A stretch of DNA of 64,000 nt from CAYRGG01 sp964423745 (GCA_964423745.1 CAYRGG010000012.1:1-64000), one strand, 5' to 3'. Numbered from the stretch's first letter, positions 1-10,063 are shown. Numbers and translations: made by a program. Notes: generated by a model not told the origin, from the sequence alone.

Positions 1-496
1 CACCCGTGGAGGGTTTGTCCCACAAGTACCTGTATTCACCACCGCCTTGTTGGGCGATAGCGATCAAGTCTTTAATAACATAGTTACCTTCTGCATCTTG
101 CAAATTAAGAAGATTTTTGCCTTCCAGCTCTGGTTTTGGTGCTGTAACCTTATTGATACCGTCATAGGTATAAACAAAAATATAACCATCTTCGCCGTAA
201 ATCAGATTTCTGATAATTGATACGGCTCTTTCCTGGGCCGTTAAATCGTCAGGAGATGCATCTTGGTAAACCTTATCAATAGCTGATAGCGCAAGCTCCA
301 CATAGTTTTTAAGTTCTGCCTGCTTCTGAGCCAACATATCCTTGCGGAACGTGGCTATCTCTTGCTCACTGAGTGTATACATTTGGTGAACAGCTGTTCC
401 GGTTATACCTCCCGTGACCAATGTCAATGCAACAAGCATAAGAACAATAAGTTTGGTTTTTATAGATACAGCTTTCAAGACTTTAATTCCATTCAT
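1..496 (-). CDS. Chemoreceptor/sensor N-terminus with sCache_2-type domain (partial)
   Basis: The reading frame starts at the ATG at 494-496 and runs off the left edge, so only about 165 residues are visible. It begins with a short basic stretch and a hydrophobic segment (about residues 10-35, rich in L, V and T) that should be the first membrane helix. An extracytoplasmic region follows with the single-Cache signature: a run containing EDGYIFVYTYDG and then KNLLNLQDAEGNYVIKDLI. This domain binds small organic ligands in methyl-accepting chemotaxis proteins and some histidine kinases. Next to a complete chemoreceptor on the same strand, a chemotaxis protein is the likeliest identity, but the signalling half lies outside the window. 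Confidence 0.8.
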   Translation of the reverse strand, partial: MNGIKVLKAVSIKTKLIVLMLVALTLVTGGITGTAVHQMYTLSEQEIATFRKDMLAQKQAELKNYVELALSAIDKVYQDASPDDLTAQERAVSIIRNLIYGEDGYIFVYTYDGINKVTAPKPELEGKNLLNLQDAEGNYVIKDLIAIAQQGGGEYRYLWDKPSTG

Positions 497-585
497 AATT
501 GAGAAAATCCCTATAGGTTGACCTCGGTCTTTCGAAAAAACGAAATAGACTCTACATGCTAACTATGGAGACTATTTCCAACCTA

Positions 586-3519
586 TCAAGCCGCGTTGGC
601 TTTGCTCGAACCGTGCGTCTCTACCCGAAAGCGTCCCACTAACTGCTGTAGCTGGGCTGCCATCTGGGCCAGCTCAGCGGCGGCGGTTTGTACCTCATGG
701 GTGCCCCCTAGGGTGTCTTGAGCGTCCTGGGCCACCTGGGAGATATTGCTAGTAATCTCACCACTGCTTTGCGCGGCTTCCGTTACACTGCGGCTAATCT
801 CGTTGGTGGTGGCGGTTTGCTCCTCTACGGCACCGGCCACCGTGGTCTGCAGGGCGTTGATCTGCTCGATGATGCCGCCAATCTCGCCAATGGCGACGAC
901 TGCCTCACTGGTATCGGTCTGAATAGCGACAATCTTCTGGCCAATCTCCTCAGTGGCCTGGGCAGTGGCTTTTGCCAGTTCCTTGACTTCGCTGGCCACC
1001 ACCGCAAACCCCTTACCCGCTTCCCCGGCGCGGGCGGCTTCAATAGTGGCATTCAGCGCCAGTAGATTGGTCTGCTCGGCAATGGTGGTTATCACGTTAA
1101 CCACTTGGCCAATGCCGGTGCTGGAGTCCCCTAGTTTGCGCACCGTGGCATTGGCGAGATCTGCCTGCGCTACCGCTGAGCTGGCAATGCGGGCCGCTTC
1201 CGCGGTGTGCTGGGCGATCTCGCGGATGCTCGCGGTCATCTCTTCAGAGGCTGCTGACAAGGCTGCCACGTTACCACTCACATGACTCGCTGATTCTGAT
1301 ACTTCATCGGCTCGCCGCGCGGTGCCTTTGGCTGTCGTGCTCATCTGGACACTCACCGCGGTAAACTCTTCGGCAGCCCCCGCCAGCGTTTGGGCATGTT
1401 GACCAATACCGCCCATACTCATACGCAACGCCTCAAGCAAATGGGTTAAACCCTCGCCAACCTGACCAACGGCATCGTCGCCCTGCACCGGTACCGACTG
1501 GGTAAGATCACCTGCAGCCGCGGCATTCACTACCTCCAGTAAAGTATCCACTTTGCGTTGCAGCTCCGCCGCCTGCAAACGTTCCCGTTCGGTCTCGGCC
1601 ATAAACTTCTTACGCTCTTCAGCGAGCTTTTCGGTCACAATTTCCCAGGTTGCCATGAGACCAAAATAGTTGTCTTCTTGATCATAAATGGCATTTATCT
1701 TTAGTTCCATATCTTCCTTGCCCAAACGAATCATTGCCTGGTGGGGAAAATTGTCTGGATCGGACAGAAACTGCCGTTGATGAGCCGGGTTTTTATGAAA
1801 TATATCAATGGATTGCCCAATCATCTCATCCACAGGCACGGGCAAGTGATCTTCAACCCGCTTGAGCAAGTCCCGGGTAGCCGGATTCATGTAAGTGAGC
1901 TTCAAATCAGCGTCTACCATCATGACGCTGGATGGGGTACCCTCCACCATGGCTTTGATTTGCGCAAGATCAGCCCGCATTTCCACGAAAAATTTAGCGA
2001 CCTCGTCCCAATCGACCTGCTCGGTGCCTAAGGCATCGCGCATGCCTTTCACCGTTCGGTTGAGGGCCATCGCCATCTCACCAAGCTCATCCTGAGTAGT
2101 GACCTCAAGCCGTTGGCTCAGATCCCCAGCCGCCACCGCCTTCAAAGCTTGCGCTGTGCGAAGCAACGATTTCCCAATACGCCCTGCAAACAGCCAACTC
2201 AACATCAACATAGCTAAGTTTGCTCCCCCTACAATCAGCGCTGCATTTTTAAGGAGTTCGGTTTTTGTCTCGGCGGCGTTTTGCGCCATTTTGGTAATGG
2301 CGGCGAAAGCTTCAGCCTCATCCATTTCCGCCACCAACGCCCAGGTTATATGCGAACCGATTTCGACAGGCGTATAGGCGCTCAATACCTGATTACCGTG
2401 ATAGGAGGCAATCACGTCCACACCGGTACGACCCTCTAGAGCCCTTTGGACCGATGGCGTCTCAACCTTGCTCGCGAGGGGATTGCGAAACGATGTCACT
2501 ACATTAAATTGCTCGGGTTCCCGATAGGAATCCGAACGCATCAAACCATCTGAACCCACTAGATACGTCTCGCCTGTCTCACCCAGACCTGCCCGCTCAC
2601 CCATCACCTGGGTAATACGGTCCAACGGCATCTGGAAAATCAACACGCCGACCTTGATACCGTTATCAAAGATCGGTGAGGCGATAAAACTGGCCGGTGC
2701 TTCATAGGACGGCGCATATTGCGCGTAATCCACCAGCACAACGGCGTCTTTATCGTTGGCAGCGTTTGCCCCGCGAAACGCTTTGCCAAGGCCCGTGTCT
2801 GCAAAGGGGCCATTTAGCAACGAGGTGCCGTAATCCAGCTCTTTGAACACCGAGTAGACGATACGACCAGTCTCGTGGTCCACCAAAAAAATGTCGTAAT
2901 AGCCAAATTTTTCCAGGTAATTGCGCACTAGGGGATGATATTTCTGGTGGGCGCGGTTGTAAGTGGCCTTAAAAACTGTGGCTTTATCTAACAGGTGTTT
3001 CGAACCCAGGGGATGAGGGTTGGCGCTAATATAGGCATACTGCATTGCCACTGCCGTATTATCCAGTTTGCTCAGATAATCCTGAACAGGCACTGTCTTG
3101 CCGGGATTTTGTTGGCGATATTCAGTGGCGAAATCTTGTTGATAATAATCTTTTAAATCGTTTTGTGGTTTGTCAGGATCAACGGAAGCAAACTTCATCT
3201 CATTAAAAAAATTGCCGGTAGCAACCTTAAACTCGAACATGGCGTTGGTGATCATGCCATTTTCTGAAAATGTCAGAATCTGATTTTTGATGTGTTCGAA
3301 ATAGGTTTCGACTGCCGTACGTTTGACATCAACAATTGACGTAAGTTGTTGAGACACATGCTCCTTTAAAGCGTCCTTAGCCAGTGCATTGGCGTTGTCA
3401 AGCGCTTCATTGGTTTTATGAAAAAATAGCCAAGTAGCCGTTAAGAGAGACACTAGACCCAGCGAAAAAACAATAAGAACGAGTTTTTTTCGGATTGTTA
3501 AGGCTATAAATCTGTCCAT
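586..3519 (-). CDS. Methyl-accepting chemotaxis protein, Cache-HAMP-PAS-MCP
   Basis: Large transducer of about 977 residues. The frame is open to 3603, but I place the start at the ATG at 3519: it directly precedes the first membrane helix (LVLIVFSLGLVSLLTATWLF) and has an AAGGA-like site upstream, while the upstream start lacks one. Order: TM1, a long periplasmic double-Cache-like region (about 330 residues, with a GETGETYLVGSDGLMRSD stretch typical of dCache), TM2 (NLAMLMLSWLFAG), HAMP, a cytoplasmic PAS domain (VDADLKLTYMNPA), a second HAMP-like stretch, then the MCP signalling domain with the hairpin tip EQTNLLALNATIEAARAGE. It should signal to CheA through CheW. The PAS domain between HAMP and MCP suggests it combines an external ligand with an internal cue. 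No che genes are nearby. Confidence 0.93.
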   Translation of the reverse strand: MDRFIALTIRKKLVLIVFSLGLVSLLTATWLFFHKTNEALDNANALAKDALKEHVSQQLTSIVDVKRTAVETYFEHIKNQILTFSENGMITNAMFEFKVATGNFFNEMKFASVDPDKPQNDLKDYYQQDFATEYRQQNPGKTVPVQDYLSKLDNTAVAMQYAYISANPHPLGSKHLLDKATVFKATYNRAHQKYHPLVRNYLEKFGYYDIFLVDHETGRIVYSVFKELDYGTSLLNGPFADTGLGKAFRGANAANDKDAVVLVDYAQYAPSYEAPASFIASPIFDNGIKVGVLIFQMPLDRITQVMGERAGLGETGETYLVGSDGLMRSDSYREPEQFNVVTSFRNPLASKVETPSVQRALEGRTGVDVIASYHGNQVLSAYTPVEIGSHITWALVAEMDEAEAFAAITKMAQNAAETKTELLKNAALIVGGANLAMLMLSWLFAGRIGKSLLRTAQALKAVAAGDLSQRLEVTTQDELGEMAMALNRTVKGMRDALGTEQVDWDEVAKFFVEMRADLAQIKAMVEGTPSSVMMVDADLKLTYMNPATRDLLKRVEDHLPVPVDEMIGQSIDIFHKNPAHQRQFLSDPDNFPHQAMIRLGKEDMELKINAIYDQEDNYFGLMATWEIVTEKLAEERKKFMAETERERLQAAELQRKVDTLLEVVNAAAAGDLTQSVPVQGDDAVGQVGEGLTHLLEALRMSMGGIGQHAQTLAGAAEEFTAVSVQMSTTAKGTARRADEVSESASHVSGNVAALSAASEEMTASIREIAQHTAEAARIASSAVAQADLANATVRKLGDSSTGIGQVVNVITTIAEQTNLLALNATIEAARAGEAGKGFAVVASEVKELAKATAQATEEIGQKIVAIQTDTSEAVVAIGEIGGIIEQINALQTTVAGAVEEQTATTNEISRSVTEAAQSSGEITSNISQVAQDAQDTLGGTHEVQTAAAELAQMAAQLQQLVGRFRVETHGSSKANAA

Positions 3520-3756
3520 GCTCTTAGATTCCTTCAGTTTACTTCCGTATATGTTGGAAACCATGGTGACTGTGTCAGTCACGTTTTTGGCGCTTCCGGT
3601 CATCAGTGCAATTTTTTTGCCAGGATATTTTTTCCGTATCGCATCCCAGGTGACAGCGCTCTTCAGCTGCTTACCTTTCGACCATCCGCTACAATAGATA
3701 AAATATCGTCCGACAAGTTAGCACATCAGCTCCCTGTATAAGTTAAGTGAAACAAT

Positions 3757-4902
3757 ATGCCAGATGACAAAGAGCCGTTTTTCCAAACGTGGCCACAGTT
3801 GCCCAATTCGTTTACCCATGACGAGACCTTGCGCAACTATTTAGCCTGGCGTTTGCCACCTGAAGTACACGCCGCTATAGTCCCTGGATTAACCCAAATG
3901 GGTGAGCGGGTGGTGAGTGATATTTTGGCTATGAGCGTGGATGCAGAGGCCCATCCACCCGAACTGGTTCACTTTGATCCCTGGGGCAGGCGCATCGATC
4001 ACCTACAAATCGCTGCCGGCTGGCAAGCGTTACATGGGGTTGCTGCAACGGAGGGCATCGTGGCGACGGCCTATGAACGTCAATACAGTGTTTGGTCTCG
4101 GCTGCATCAGTTTGTGCGTTTGTACCTGTTTCATCCGTCGTCGGCCATGGTCAGTTGCCCCTTGGCCATGACCGATGGCGCAGCCCGCGTTCTGGAACAG
4201 CACGCTGACGACGATTTAAAACGCAAGGCTTTTACCCGATTGACGAGCCGTGACCCTAAGAGGTTCTGGACGTCGGGACAGTGGATGACCGAACGCACGG
4301 GAGGGTCCGACGTCAGTAGTACGTCAACGGAAGCGCGTTGGGTGGAGGGTGAATATAGACTTTATGGAACCAAATGGTTTACTTCCGCGACCACGTCACA
4401 GATGGCGTTGGCTCTGGCAAAAACCGAGCACAGCGACAAACTCAGCCTCTATTATCTAGAGACTCGAGACGAGAAAGGTTTACTCAATCAGATTGAAATT
4501 CATCGGCTCAAAGACAAATTAGGCACCCGCGCCATGCCCACGGCGGAACTTAGTTTGCGCGGCACACCGGCGCAGTTGCTTGGCGCCAAGGGCGAGGGTG
4601 TAAAAACCGTTGCCACAGGTTTTCTGTCCAATACCGTTGAGCAGGTGCGCAACGCACTAGGGCAGTTAATCGAGTATAGGCGGCATGGGGAGGAGGTTGG
4701 CATTTATTGGCAACAAGCGGGTGCGCGTCAGTTTGCTTTTGCGTTGGCGCAAATTTATATTGCCAGTTTGCTGCTGGAACAGGCCCAATGGAGTTGTGGG
4801 CAACTGGATTCTTCTGTAGTTCAACGGATGATGGCCGCGGCAAAACGTTGGAGCGCCCACACGATGGGCACGGCGCAAGTGTTGAATCGGAACTCACTGT
4901 GA
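3757..4902 (+). CDS. AidB-like acyl-CoA dehydrogenase, catalytic C-terminal domain missing
   Basis: The first 290 residues match the AidB/acyl-CoA dehydrogenase family closely: the N-terminal region with DPWGRRID, the FAD-binding motifs SCPLAMTDGAA and FWTSGQWMTERTGGSDV, the beta domain YRLYGTKWFTSATT, and RLKDKLGTRAMPTAEL. After GEGVKTVATGFLSNT the usual helical C-terminal dehydrogenase domain (roughly 130-160 residues) is absent; the protein jumps in frame to a short tail resembling the extreme C-terminus of AidB proteins and ends at 381 residues instead of about 540. The domain that completes the active site is therefore missing, so it is either a decayed gene or a flavin-binding remnant with another role. 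It ends 9 bp inside the convergent oxidoreductase gene. Confidence 0.8.
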   Translation: MPDDKEPFFQTWPQLPNSFTHDETLRNYLAWRLPPEVHAAIVPGLTQMGERVVSDILAMSVDAEAHPPELVHFDPWGRRIDHLQIAAGWQALHGVAATEGIVATAYERQYSVWSRLHQFVRLYLFHPSSAMVSCPLAMTDGAARVLEQHADDDLKRKAFTRLTSRDPKRFWTSGQWMTERTGGSDVSSTSTEARWVEGEYRLYGTKWFTSATTSQMALALAKTEHSDKLSLYYLETRDEKGLLNQIEIHRLKDKLGTRAMPTAELSLRGTPAQLLGAKGEGVKTVATGFLSNTVEQVRNALGQLIEYRRHGEEVGIYWQQAGARQFAFALAQIYIASLLLEQAQWSCGQLDSSVVQRMMAAAKRWSAHTMGTAQVLNRNSL

Positions 4903-5943
4903 GATCGGAAGCGTACATTTTTGGCGGTGACTTTGCATCGCCAATTCAATCATTCGTATCGTCTTTTTAGCCTCTTCGGGCTTGACCACCAATGGCGCTC
5001 GACCTGCGATGGCATCGGCAATATTCTCATAGAAAGCCTGATAGGAACCCGCAACCGTTTCCACCTGCCCTTCCAGGTGAAGCCCGCCTAGTTGGGTATT
5101 GAGATTGCCCCATTGCTGGCGAGGTTCCTCACCCCAGTTCGGCTCTGAAGGTAAAAATCCCTTCTTTAGGGCATCTTCTTGTGGATCAAGTCCATACTTG
5201 ACGAAAGCGCCTTCAGTACCATGTAGTATAAAACGGGGGCTTGGCTCTCGCACTAGCATCCCTGCTTTCAGTGTCACTTTTAAATCCTCGTAATGGAGTA
5301 TCAACTCGAAATTATCATCCGCTTTCCCCTGTTCCCTCTGAATGCGAATGTCTGCTGTCAGCATGTGCGGTAAACCGAATAAAACCAGCGCTTGATCGAT
5401 CAGATGGGAGCCTAAATCGTATAAAATCCCGCTACCTTCTTCGGCTTCCTCTCGCCAAGCGCCCTGCCGCAGGGTGTTTCTAAAACGATCAAAATGAGAT
5501 TCGTACTCCACCAAGCGTCCTAATAGCCTGCCCTCTACTATTTTCTTAACCGTCTGGAAATCCCCATCCCAGCGACGGTTGTGGTGAACACTAAGGAGTT
5601 TATTGGACTTATGGGCTAAATCGATCAACTGCTGAGCTTGTGCTGAGGTGATTGTAAATGGCTTTTCAACCACTACGTGCTTGTTGGCCAGTAAGGATTG
5701 GCGGGCTAGATCAAAATGAGAGCTGTTTGAGGTGGCAATGACAACCAGTTCTATCTCGTCATCTTGAAGAAGACTGACAGTTTCACGTACCACCTCGACG
5801 GAAGATACATGTTTTCGTGCTGTATTGTCCCGGCGCTGAACGATTTTTTTTAGCGTAAGACCGGGAACCGCTTGAATAAGGGGTATGTGAAAAACACGAG
5901 AAGCCATACCGTACCCTATTAAGCCTACTTTAATTTGATTCAT
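4894..5943 (-). CDS. Gfo/Idh/MocA family oxidoreductase
   Basis: Predicted NAD(P)-dependent sugar or cyclitol oxidoreductase of about 349 residues. The ATG at 5943 is chosen because the Rossmann fold starts right after it (IKVGLIGYGMASRVFHIPLI) and an AGG-containing site precedes it; the open frame reaches 6066 but the added 41 residues do not look like protein. Visible: the conserved EKPFTITSAQA motif (the catalytic-site Glu-Lys-Pro), the HHNRRWDGDF stretch, and GILYDLGSHLIDQAL, which carries the conserved Asp/His of the family. Closest in style to the YhhX/YdgJ group of cytoplasmic oxidoreductases. Substrate unknown. It lies 50 bp downstream of two glycosyltransferase genes on the same strand and may be co-transcribed with them. 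Confidence 0.9.
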   Translation of the reverse strand: MNQIKVGLIGYGMASRVFHIPLIQAVPGLTLKKIVQRRDNTARKHVSSVEVVRETVSLLQDDEIELVVIATSNSSHFDLARQSLLANKHVVVEKPFTITSAQAQQLIDLAHKSNKLLSVHHNRRWDGDFQTVKKIVEGRLLGRLVEYESHFDRFRNTLRQGAWREEAEEGSGILYDLGSHLIDQALVLFGLPHMLTADIRIQREQGKADDNFELILHYEDLKVTLKAGMLVREPSPRFILHGTEGAFVKYGLDPQEDALKKGFLPSEPNWGEEPRQQWGNLNTQLGGLHLEGQVETVAGSYQAFYENIADAIAGRAPLVVKPEEAKKTIRMIELAMQSHRQKCTLPISQ

Positions 5944-5992
5944 TACTTTGCCTGCTGAAATTTTGGACGATGCTTTCCATGGCAAGTAGAGG

Positions 5993-6637
5993 TCAAGATG
6001 GTGGCTGGTAGAATAATATAATCTTTTGCTGACGTAATCGTCGCAGATCGGCGGGTCGATCCACATCCCATGCTAGAGGCAGTTCCGACCAACTTAAGCT
6101 TCCTCGTTGTAATCGTCTGCGGGTCGCTGCCAGCACCTCAGGACCTCCCCAGCGAATACCTTTGAAAAGAGCAGGACATGACCGGCGCAATCCGATGAGC
6201 ATATAGCCATCGTCCTCGGTGGGTCCCAGCACCGCATCCTGACCCGTCCTCAACGCCATCAAACCGTGACGCAGATAGGTGGCATCGAGCATGGGGCAAT
6301 CACTGCCGACAATCACTGCATAGGGGCTTCCTTCCTGCAAAACCGTCGCCAATGCGTGGGCCATGCGTTCGCCTAAGTCACATCCCTGTTGTCGTCGCAA
6401 GGGAATCCCATAGTCACGTCGGCAGGCGATAAAAAAACCGTGCTGGGTATCGGGTGCGCACCACAATTCCACCGGCGCTAGCCGAGCTTGAGTCAAACGA
6501 CGCAGGGTGTGGCTAAGCAGTTGCCGATGTAATAAAGCCGCACCGAAGTTTCCGAGATGCCCAGCCAAACGGGTTTTTACCTGACCTAGCACCGGCGCTT
6601 TAGCGAACACAATGATACGGGCTTCAGGAAATTCCAT
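5993..6637 (-). CDS. TIGR04282/DUF2064 family glycosyltransferase
   Basis: Nucleotidyl/glycosyltransferase-fold protein of 214 residues. The N-terminal motif IIVFAKAPVLGQVKTRLAG and the later VIVGSDCPMLDA and LGPTEDDGYMLIGL are the hallmarks of the family called rSAM/selenodomain-associated transferase 1. The GSD and DDGY motifs probably bind nucleotide sugar and metal. It is paired with the TIGR04283 transferase immediately upstream (8 bp gap), a conserved pair in many proteobacteria and cyanobacteria, often near radical-SAM or selenium-related genes. No such gene is visible here. The acceptor is unknown. Confidence 0.9.
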   Translation of the reverse strand: MEFPEARIIVFAKAPVLGQVKTRLAGHLGNFGAALLHRQLLSHTLRRLTQARLAPVELWCAPDTQHGFFIACRRDYGIPLRRQQGCDLGERMAHALATVLQEGSPYAVIVGSDCPMLDATYLRHGLMALRTGQDAVLGPTEDDGYMLIGLRRSCPALFKGIRWGGPEVLAATRRRLQRGSLSWSELPLAWDVDRPADLRRLRQQKIILFYQPPS

Positions 6638-6645
6638 GGCTTTCT

Positions 6646-7329
6646 TTAAGAACCATAATAGATACGCGCTAAACGAGCGGGGTCAGCCCCTAAAAAATAC
6701 GCTAAGCGCAGACGCCACATGAGCAGAACAGTCTTTACCACACCGTGCTTTTCCCAGCGGCGGCTGGAGCTATGTAGACGTTGACTCAGACAGACAGGAC
6801 GACTGATGCGCTTCAATGCCCGACTCAAGGCGATGTCTTCCATAAGGGGAATATCTGGATAACCTCCCAACCTCTCGAAAACATCACGGCGCACAAAGAT
6901 GCCTTGATCGCCCGTGGCGATGCCCGTTAGCCGAGAGCGCCAGTTCATAAACGTTTCTACACAACGCAGTAACGAATGGCGACCTGACAGACTCACATCA
7001 AAACGACCCCAGGCAGAATTTGGATCAGTAAGGGCTGAACGGATCAACCCGTCGGCTTCAGGGGGTGGCGAGCAATCGCTGTGCAAAAACCAAAGGATAT
7101 CGCCTTGGGCAACCCGGGCACCTGCATTCATCTGCACCGCCCTACCCTGGTGGCTAGTTACCACTTGATCCACCAACGGCGCGGCGATTTCTAGACTAGC
7201 GTCAATGCTACCCCCGTCAACCACCAGAAGTTCGCAGTCTCTTTGGCGCAGGGGTTGAAGGAATTCAAGGAAAGTCTTCAGGATCGTTGCCTCGTTGAGG
7301 ACAGGTATCACGATGGAAATGGTATTCAT
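6646..7329 (-). CDS. TIGR04283 family glycosyltransferase (GT2)
   Basis: GT-A fold family 2 glycosyltransferase of 227 residues. N-terminal ISIVIPVLNEATIL is the usual nucleotide-binding strand, LLVVDGGSIDASLEIA the first acidic motif, and DILWFLHSDCSPP the DxD-like motif. GDQGIFVRRDVFERLGGYPDIPLMEDIALS matches the acceptor-site ED signature. This is rSAM/selenodomain-associated transferase 2, the partner of the downstream TIGR04282 gene, with which it forms an operon (stop and start 8 bp apart). The start at 7329 fits the GT2 N-terminus exactly. The pair's product is unknown. It is transcribed away from the AT-rich gap before the next chemoreceptor. Confidence 0.92.
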   Translation of the reverse strand: MNTISIVIPVLNEATILKTFLEFLQPLRQRDCELLVVDGGSIDASLEIAAPLVDQVVTSHQGRAVQMNAGARVAQGDILWFLHSDCSPPPEADGLIRSALTDPNSAWGRFDVSLSGRHSLLRCVETFMNWRSRLTGIATGDQGIFVRRDVFERLGGYPDIPLMEDIALSRALKRISRPVCLSQRLHSSSRRWEKHGVVKTVLLMWRLRLAYFLGADPARLARIYYGS

Positions 7330-7596
7330 AAAACTGATAGATTAAGTTAAAAGAAATTTTTTTCTAAAGTTTTTTCTCCAGCAGCCGATAAAGAAAACAA
7401 ACCATTTTTATCATGCTAAAAACATGACGCCCACTGTCATTAAAAACGACTTTTAAAAAAACAAAAAAATAACCACCTACTACGACACCTCTTGATCATG
7501 CTCATTCAATATGCATACACGTATAGCGTTGCTGACCACACTACAGTGGTTATTAAGTGCAATAAAAAATAATACGCACAGGGAGATGACACGGCT

Positions 7597-9882
7597 ATGA
7601 AACGCAACGAACCCATTACCAATCAGGAACGGCTTATTCCCGACGGTTCACCCCTTGTCTCAAAGACTAATTTAAAAGGCGTTATTACCTATGCTAACCC
7701 GCGCTTCGTCGAGATTTGTGGCTTCAGCGCCAAGGAGCTTCTCGGTAAAAGCCACAACATAGTGCGCCACCCGGATGTACCGCCTGCCATTTTTCAGAAT
7801 CTATGGGATACCATTAAAGCCGGCAAACCCTGGACCGGAGTCGTAAAAAACCGTTGTAAAAACGGTGATTTTTATTGGGTCGAAGCGAATGTCAGCCCGG
7901 TATTTCAAGACGGCAAAATCGTAGAGTTTCTTTCCGTGCGCACTGTGCCAAGTCGCGAACAGATTCGCGAGGCAGAGGTACTTTACCGCAACGTATGGGA
8001 TCAACCTGATTTGCTTAACCGTTTACAGAGGCGCTCCGTCGACCTTAGCACAACGGTAAACGGCTTTGTGTTGATAATGCTGATCTTGAGCTTTGCACTG
8101 GGAGCAGGGGGTTTTATCGGTATCGAAAGCCCTGTATTACGCTATATAGCCGTAGGCGTTGGGCTGGCTTCAGCCGGTCTTACAATGGCTGTTCGCCGCT
8201 GGTTTTTCCGGCGCTTACTAGAGCCGTTGCAGACACTGTTCAATCACTGTCGGGCTATCAGCGAAGGTAACTATACAGGGCGTATCGATATCCAGCGTGA
8301 CGATGAGCTGGGCGCATTATTGCGAAGCCTTAAATCAATGCAGATCGCACTGGCGTTTGACATGGATCAGGCCCGTCATACGGCTGATACTGCAACCCGT
8401 ATTCGCCAAGCCCTCGATAACGTTAATACAAATGTGATGGTAGCCGATGCAGATTATCAGATCATCTATATGAATAACGCTGCGGAAATCCTTTTTAGCA
8501 CTATCGAAAGGGATCTTCGCGCTGATTTGCCCGAATTTGATGCCGCCTCGCTGATCGGCGCAAATATCGATGTATTCCATCGAAATCCAGCTCATCAGCG
8601 AGATCTGCTTCGTAATTTACAAGAGAGCTTTACAGCCGAACATGTGATTGGGGGACATATCCTTTGCATTATTGCTAATCCCGTTATTGATGATACCGGC
8701 AAACGTCTCGGCGCCGTTGTGGAATGGGCGGATCGAACCCAGGAAGTCGCCATTGAACGGGGCGTTCAAAGCTTAGTCGACGCAGCCCTTGCGGGTGATC
8801 TTACTCAACAAATCGATACCACCGGTCAAAGCCCCTTTTTCATCAATTTAGGTAAGGGTTTGAACGCATTAGTTGCCATGCAACTTAAGGTTATCAGCGA
8901 TGTGCAACGGGTGCTGGCGGCACTGGCCAAGGGTAATCTGACGGAGACCATAGACACGGATTATCGAGGCGTATTTGGTCAACTCAAAACCGATGCCAAC
9001 ACCACCATCGATCAGCTTACTCAGCTCATCGGTGAAGTTAAAACCAATGCCAGCTCCCTAACAACGGCGGCGAATGATCTGGAGAAAGTCAATCGTATGG
9101 TGGGCACGACGGCCAATGACGCTGCCACTGAAGCCAATGTTGTCTCGGGCACTGCTGAACAGGTCAGTACCAATGTAGACGGTCTAGCAGCAGCCGCTGA
9201 AGAAATGAGCGCCTCAGTTCGAGAAATCGCCGCTAATGCCGCTGAAGCGGCGCGAGTGGCTGTGGATGCCGTTCAACTGGCAGAACAAACCGATGCAAAG
9301 GTAAGTCAGCTTTCCCTTAGTAGCAGCGATATTGGCAACGTCATCAAAGTGATTACTTCAATTGCCGAGCAGACTAACCTGCTTGCCCTCAACGCCACCA
9401 TCGAAGCGGCCCGAGCCGGTGAAGCCGGTAAGGGATTTGCCGTCGTGGCTAACGAAGTGAAAGAACTTGCTAAAGCAACCGCGGCAGCGACTAAGGAAAT
9501 AGAGGACAAGGTTGTCACTATCCAAGGAGACACGGGGGCGGCGACTCAGGCCATCAGCGAAATTAATCAGATCATCAATCAGATCAGCGATTTCCAAACC
9601 ACCATCGCCTCAGCGGTTGAAGAACAGACTGCAACTACCAATGAGATTAGCCGTAACGTGATTGAGGCGGCTAAAGGTAGCAGCGCAATCGCGGGCAGTA
9701 TTACCCAAGTGGCTGATGGCGCCCAGAGCACACTGGGAGGTGTTAACGACGCAACCGCAGCCACCCAAGCCCTTGCGCAGACAGCCAATGCATTACAGCA
9801 ACTGGCTGATCGCTTTCAGTTAACCGAAAAATTACCGCAACGGCGTAAACCGATGCTCACCACAATCAGCAGCGGTAGATAA
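7597..9882 (+). CDS. Aer-like PAS methyl-accepting chemotaxis protein
   Basis: Chemoreceptor of 761 residues with a cytoplasmic sensor. Order: PAS domain at about 15-125 with the Aer-like stretch NIVRHPDVPPAIFQNLWDTI (the pattern of FAD-binding aerotaxis PAS domains), two adjacent membrane helices at about 150-195 separated by a short turn and so without a periplasmic domain, HAMP at about 205-260, a second PAS at about 265-385, a second HAMP-like region at about 390-480, and the MCP domain with EQTNLLALNATIEAARAGE. An AGGGAG site lies about 11 bp before the ATG. The layout points to sensing of redox state or energy rather than an external ligand. The second PAS/HAMP set resembles that of the chemoreceptor at 586-3519, so the two probably share ancestry. 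Confidence 0.94.
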   Translation: MKRNEPITNQERLIPDGSPLVSKTNLKGVITYANPRFVEICGFSAKELLGKSHNIVRHPDVPPAIFQNLWDTIKAGKPWTGVVKNRCKNGDFYWVEANVSPVFQDGKIVEFLSVRTVPSREQIREAEVLYRNVWDQPDLLNRLQRRSVDLSTTVNGFVLIMLILSFALGAGGFIGIESPVLRYIAVGVGLASAGLTMAVRRWFFRRLLEPLQTLFNHCRAISEGNYTGRIDIQRDDELGALLRSLKSMQIALAFDMDQARHTADTATRIRQALDNVNTNVMVADADYQIIYMNNAAEILFSTIERDLRADLPEFDAASLIGANIDVFHRNPAHQRDLLRNLQESFTAEHVIGGHILCIIANPVIDDTGKRLGAVVEWADRTQEVAIERGVQSLVDAALAGDLTQQIDTTGQSPFFINLGKGLNALVAMQLKVISDVQRVLAALAKGNLTETIDTDYRGVFGQLKTDANTTIDQLTQLIGEVKTNASSLTTAANDLEKVNRMVGTTANDAATEANVVSGTAEQVSTNVDGLAAAAEEMSASVREIAANAAEAARVAVDAVQLAEQTDAKVSQLSLSSSDIGNVIKVITSIAEQTNLLALNATIEAARAGEAGKGFAVVANEVKELAKATAAATKEIEDKVVTIQGDTGAATQAISEINQIINQISDFQTTIASAVEEQTATTNEISRNVIEAAKGSSAIAGSITQVADGAQSTLGGVNDATAATQALAQTANALQQLADRFQLTEKLPQRRKPMLTTISSGR

Positions 9883-9948
9883 AATTTCTCAAGAGAAGGT
9901 AGCGGAAGGCAGCCATGCCATTGTATTATTATTAGTCAAATTTGCTCT

Positions 9949-10024
<76 letters not shown>

Positions 10025-10032
10025 ATCTTTAC

Positions 10033-10063
10033 AACCAACCTGAACTTTTCGGTTGGTTTTTCT
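10033..10063 (+). terminator. Rho-independent terminator after tRNA-Ala
   Basis: An 8-bp perfect stem, AACCAACC (10033-10040) with GGTTGGTT (10051-10058), is followed by a T-rich tail (TTTTCT). It lies 8 bp after the tRNA-Ala CCA, so the next tRNA is probably transcribed separately. Confidence 0.8.
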
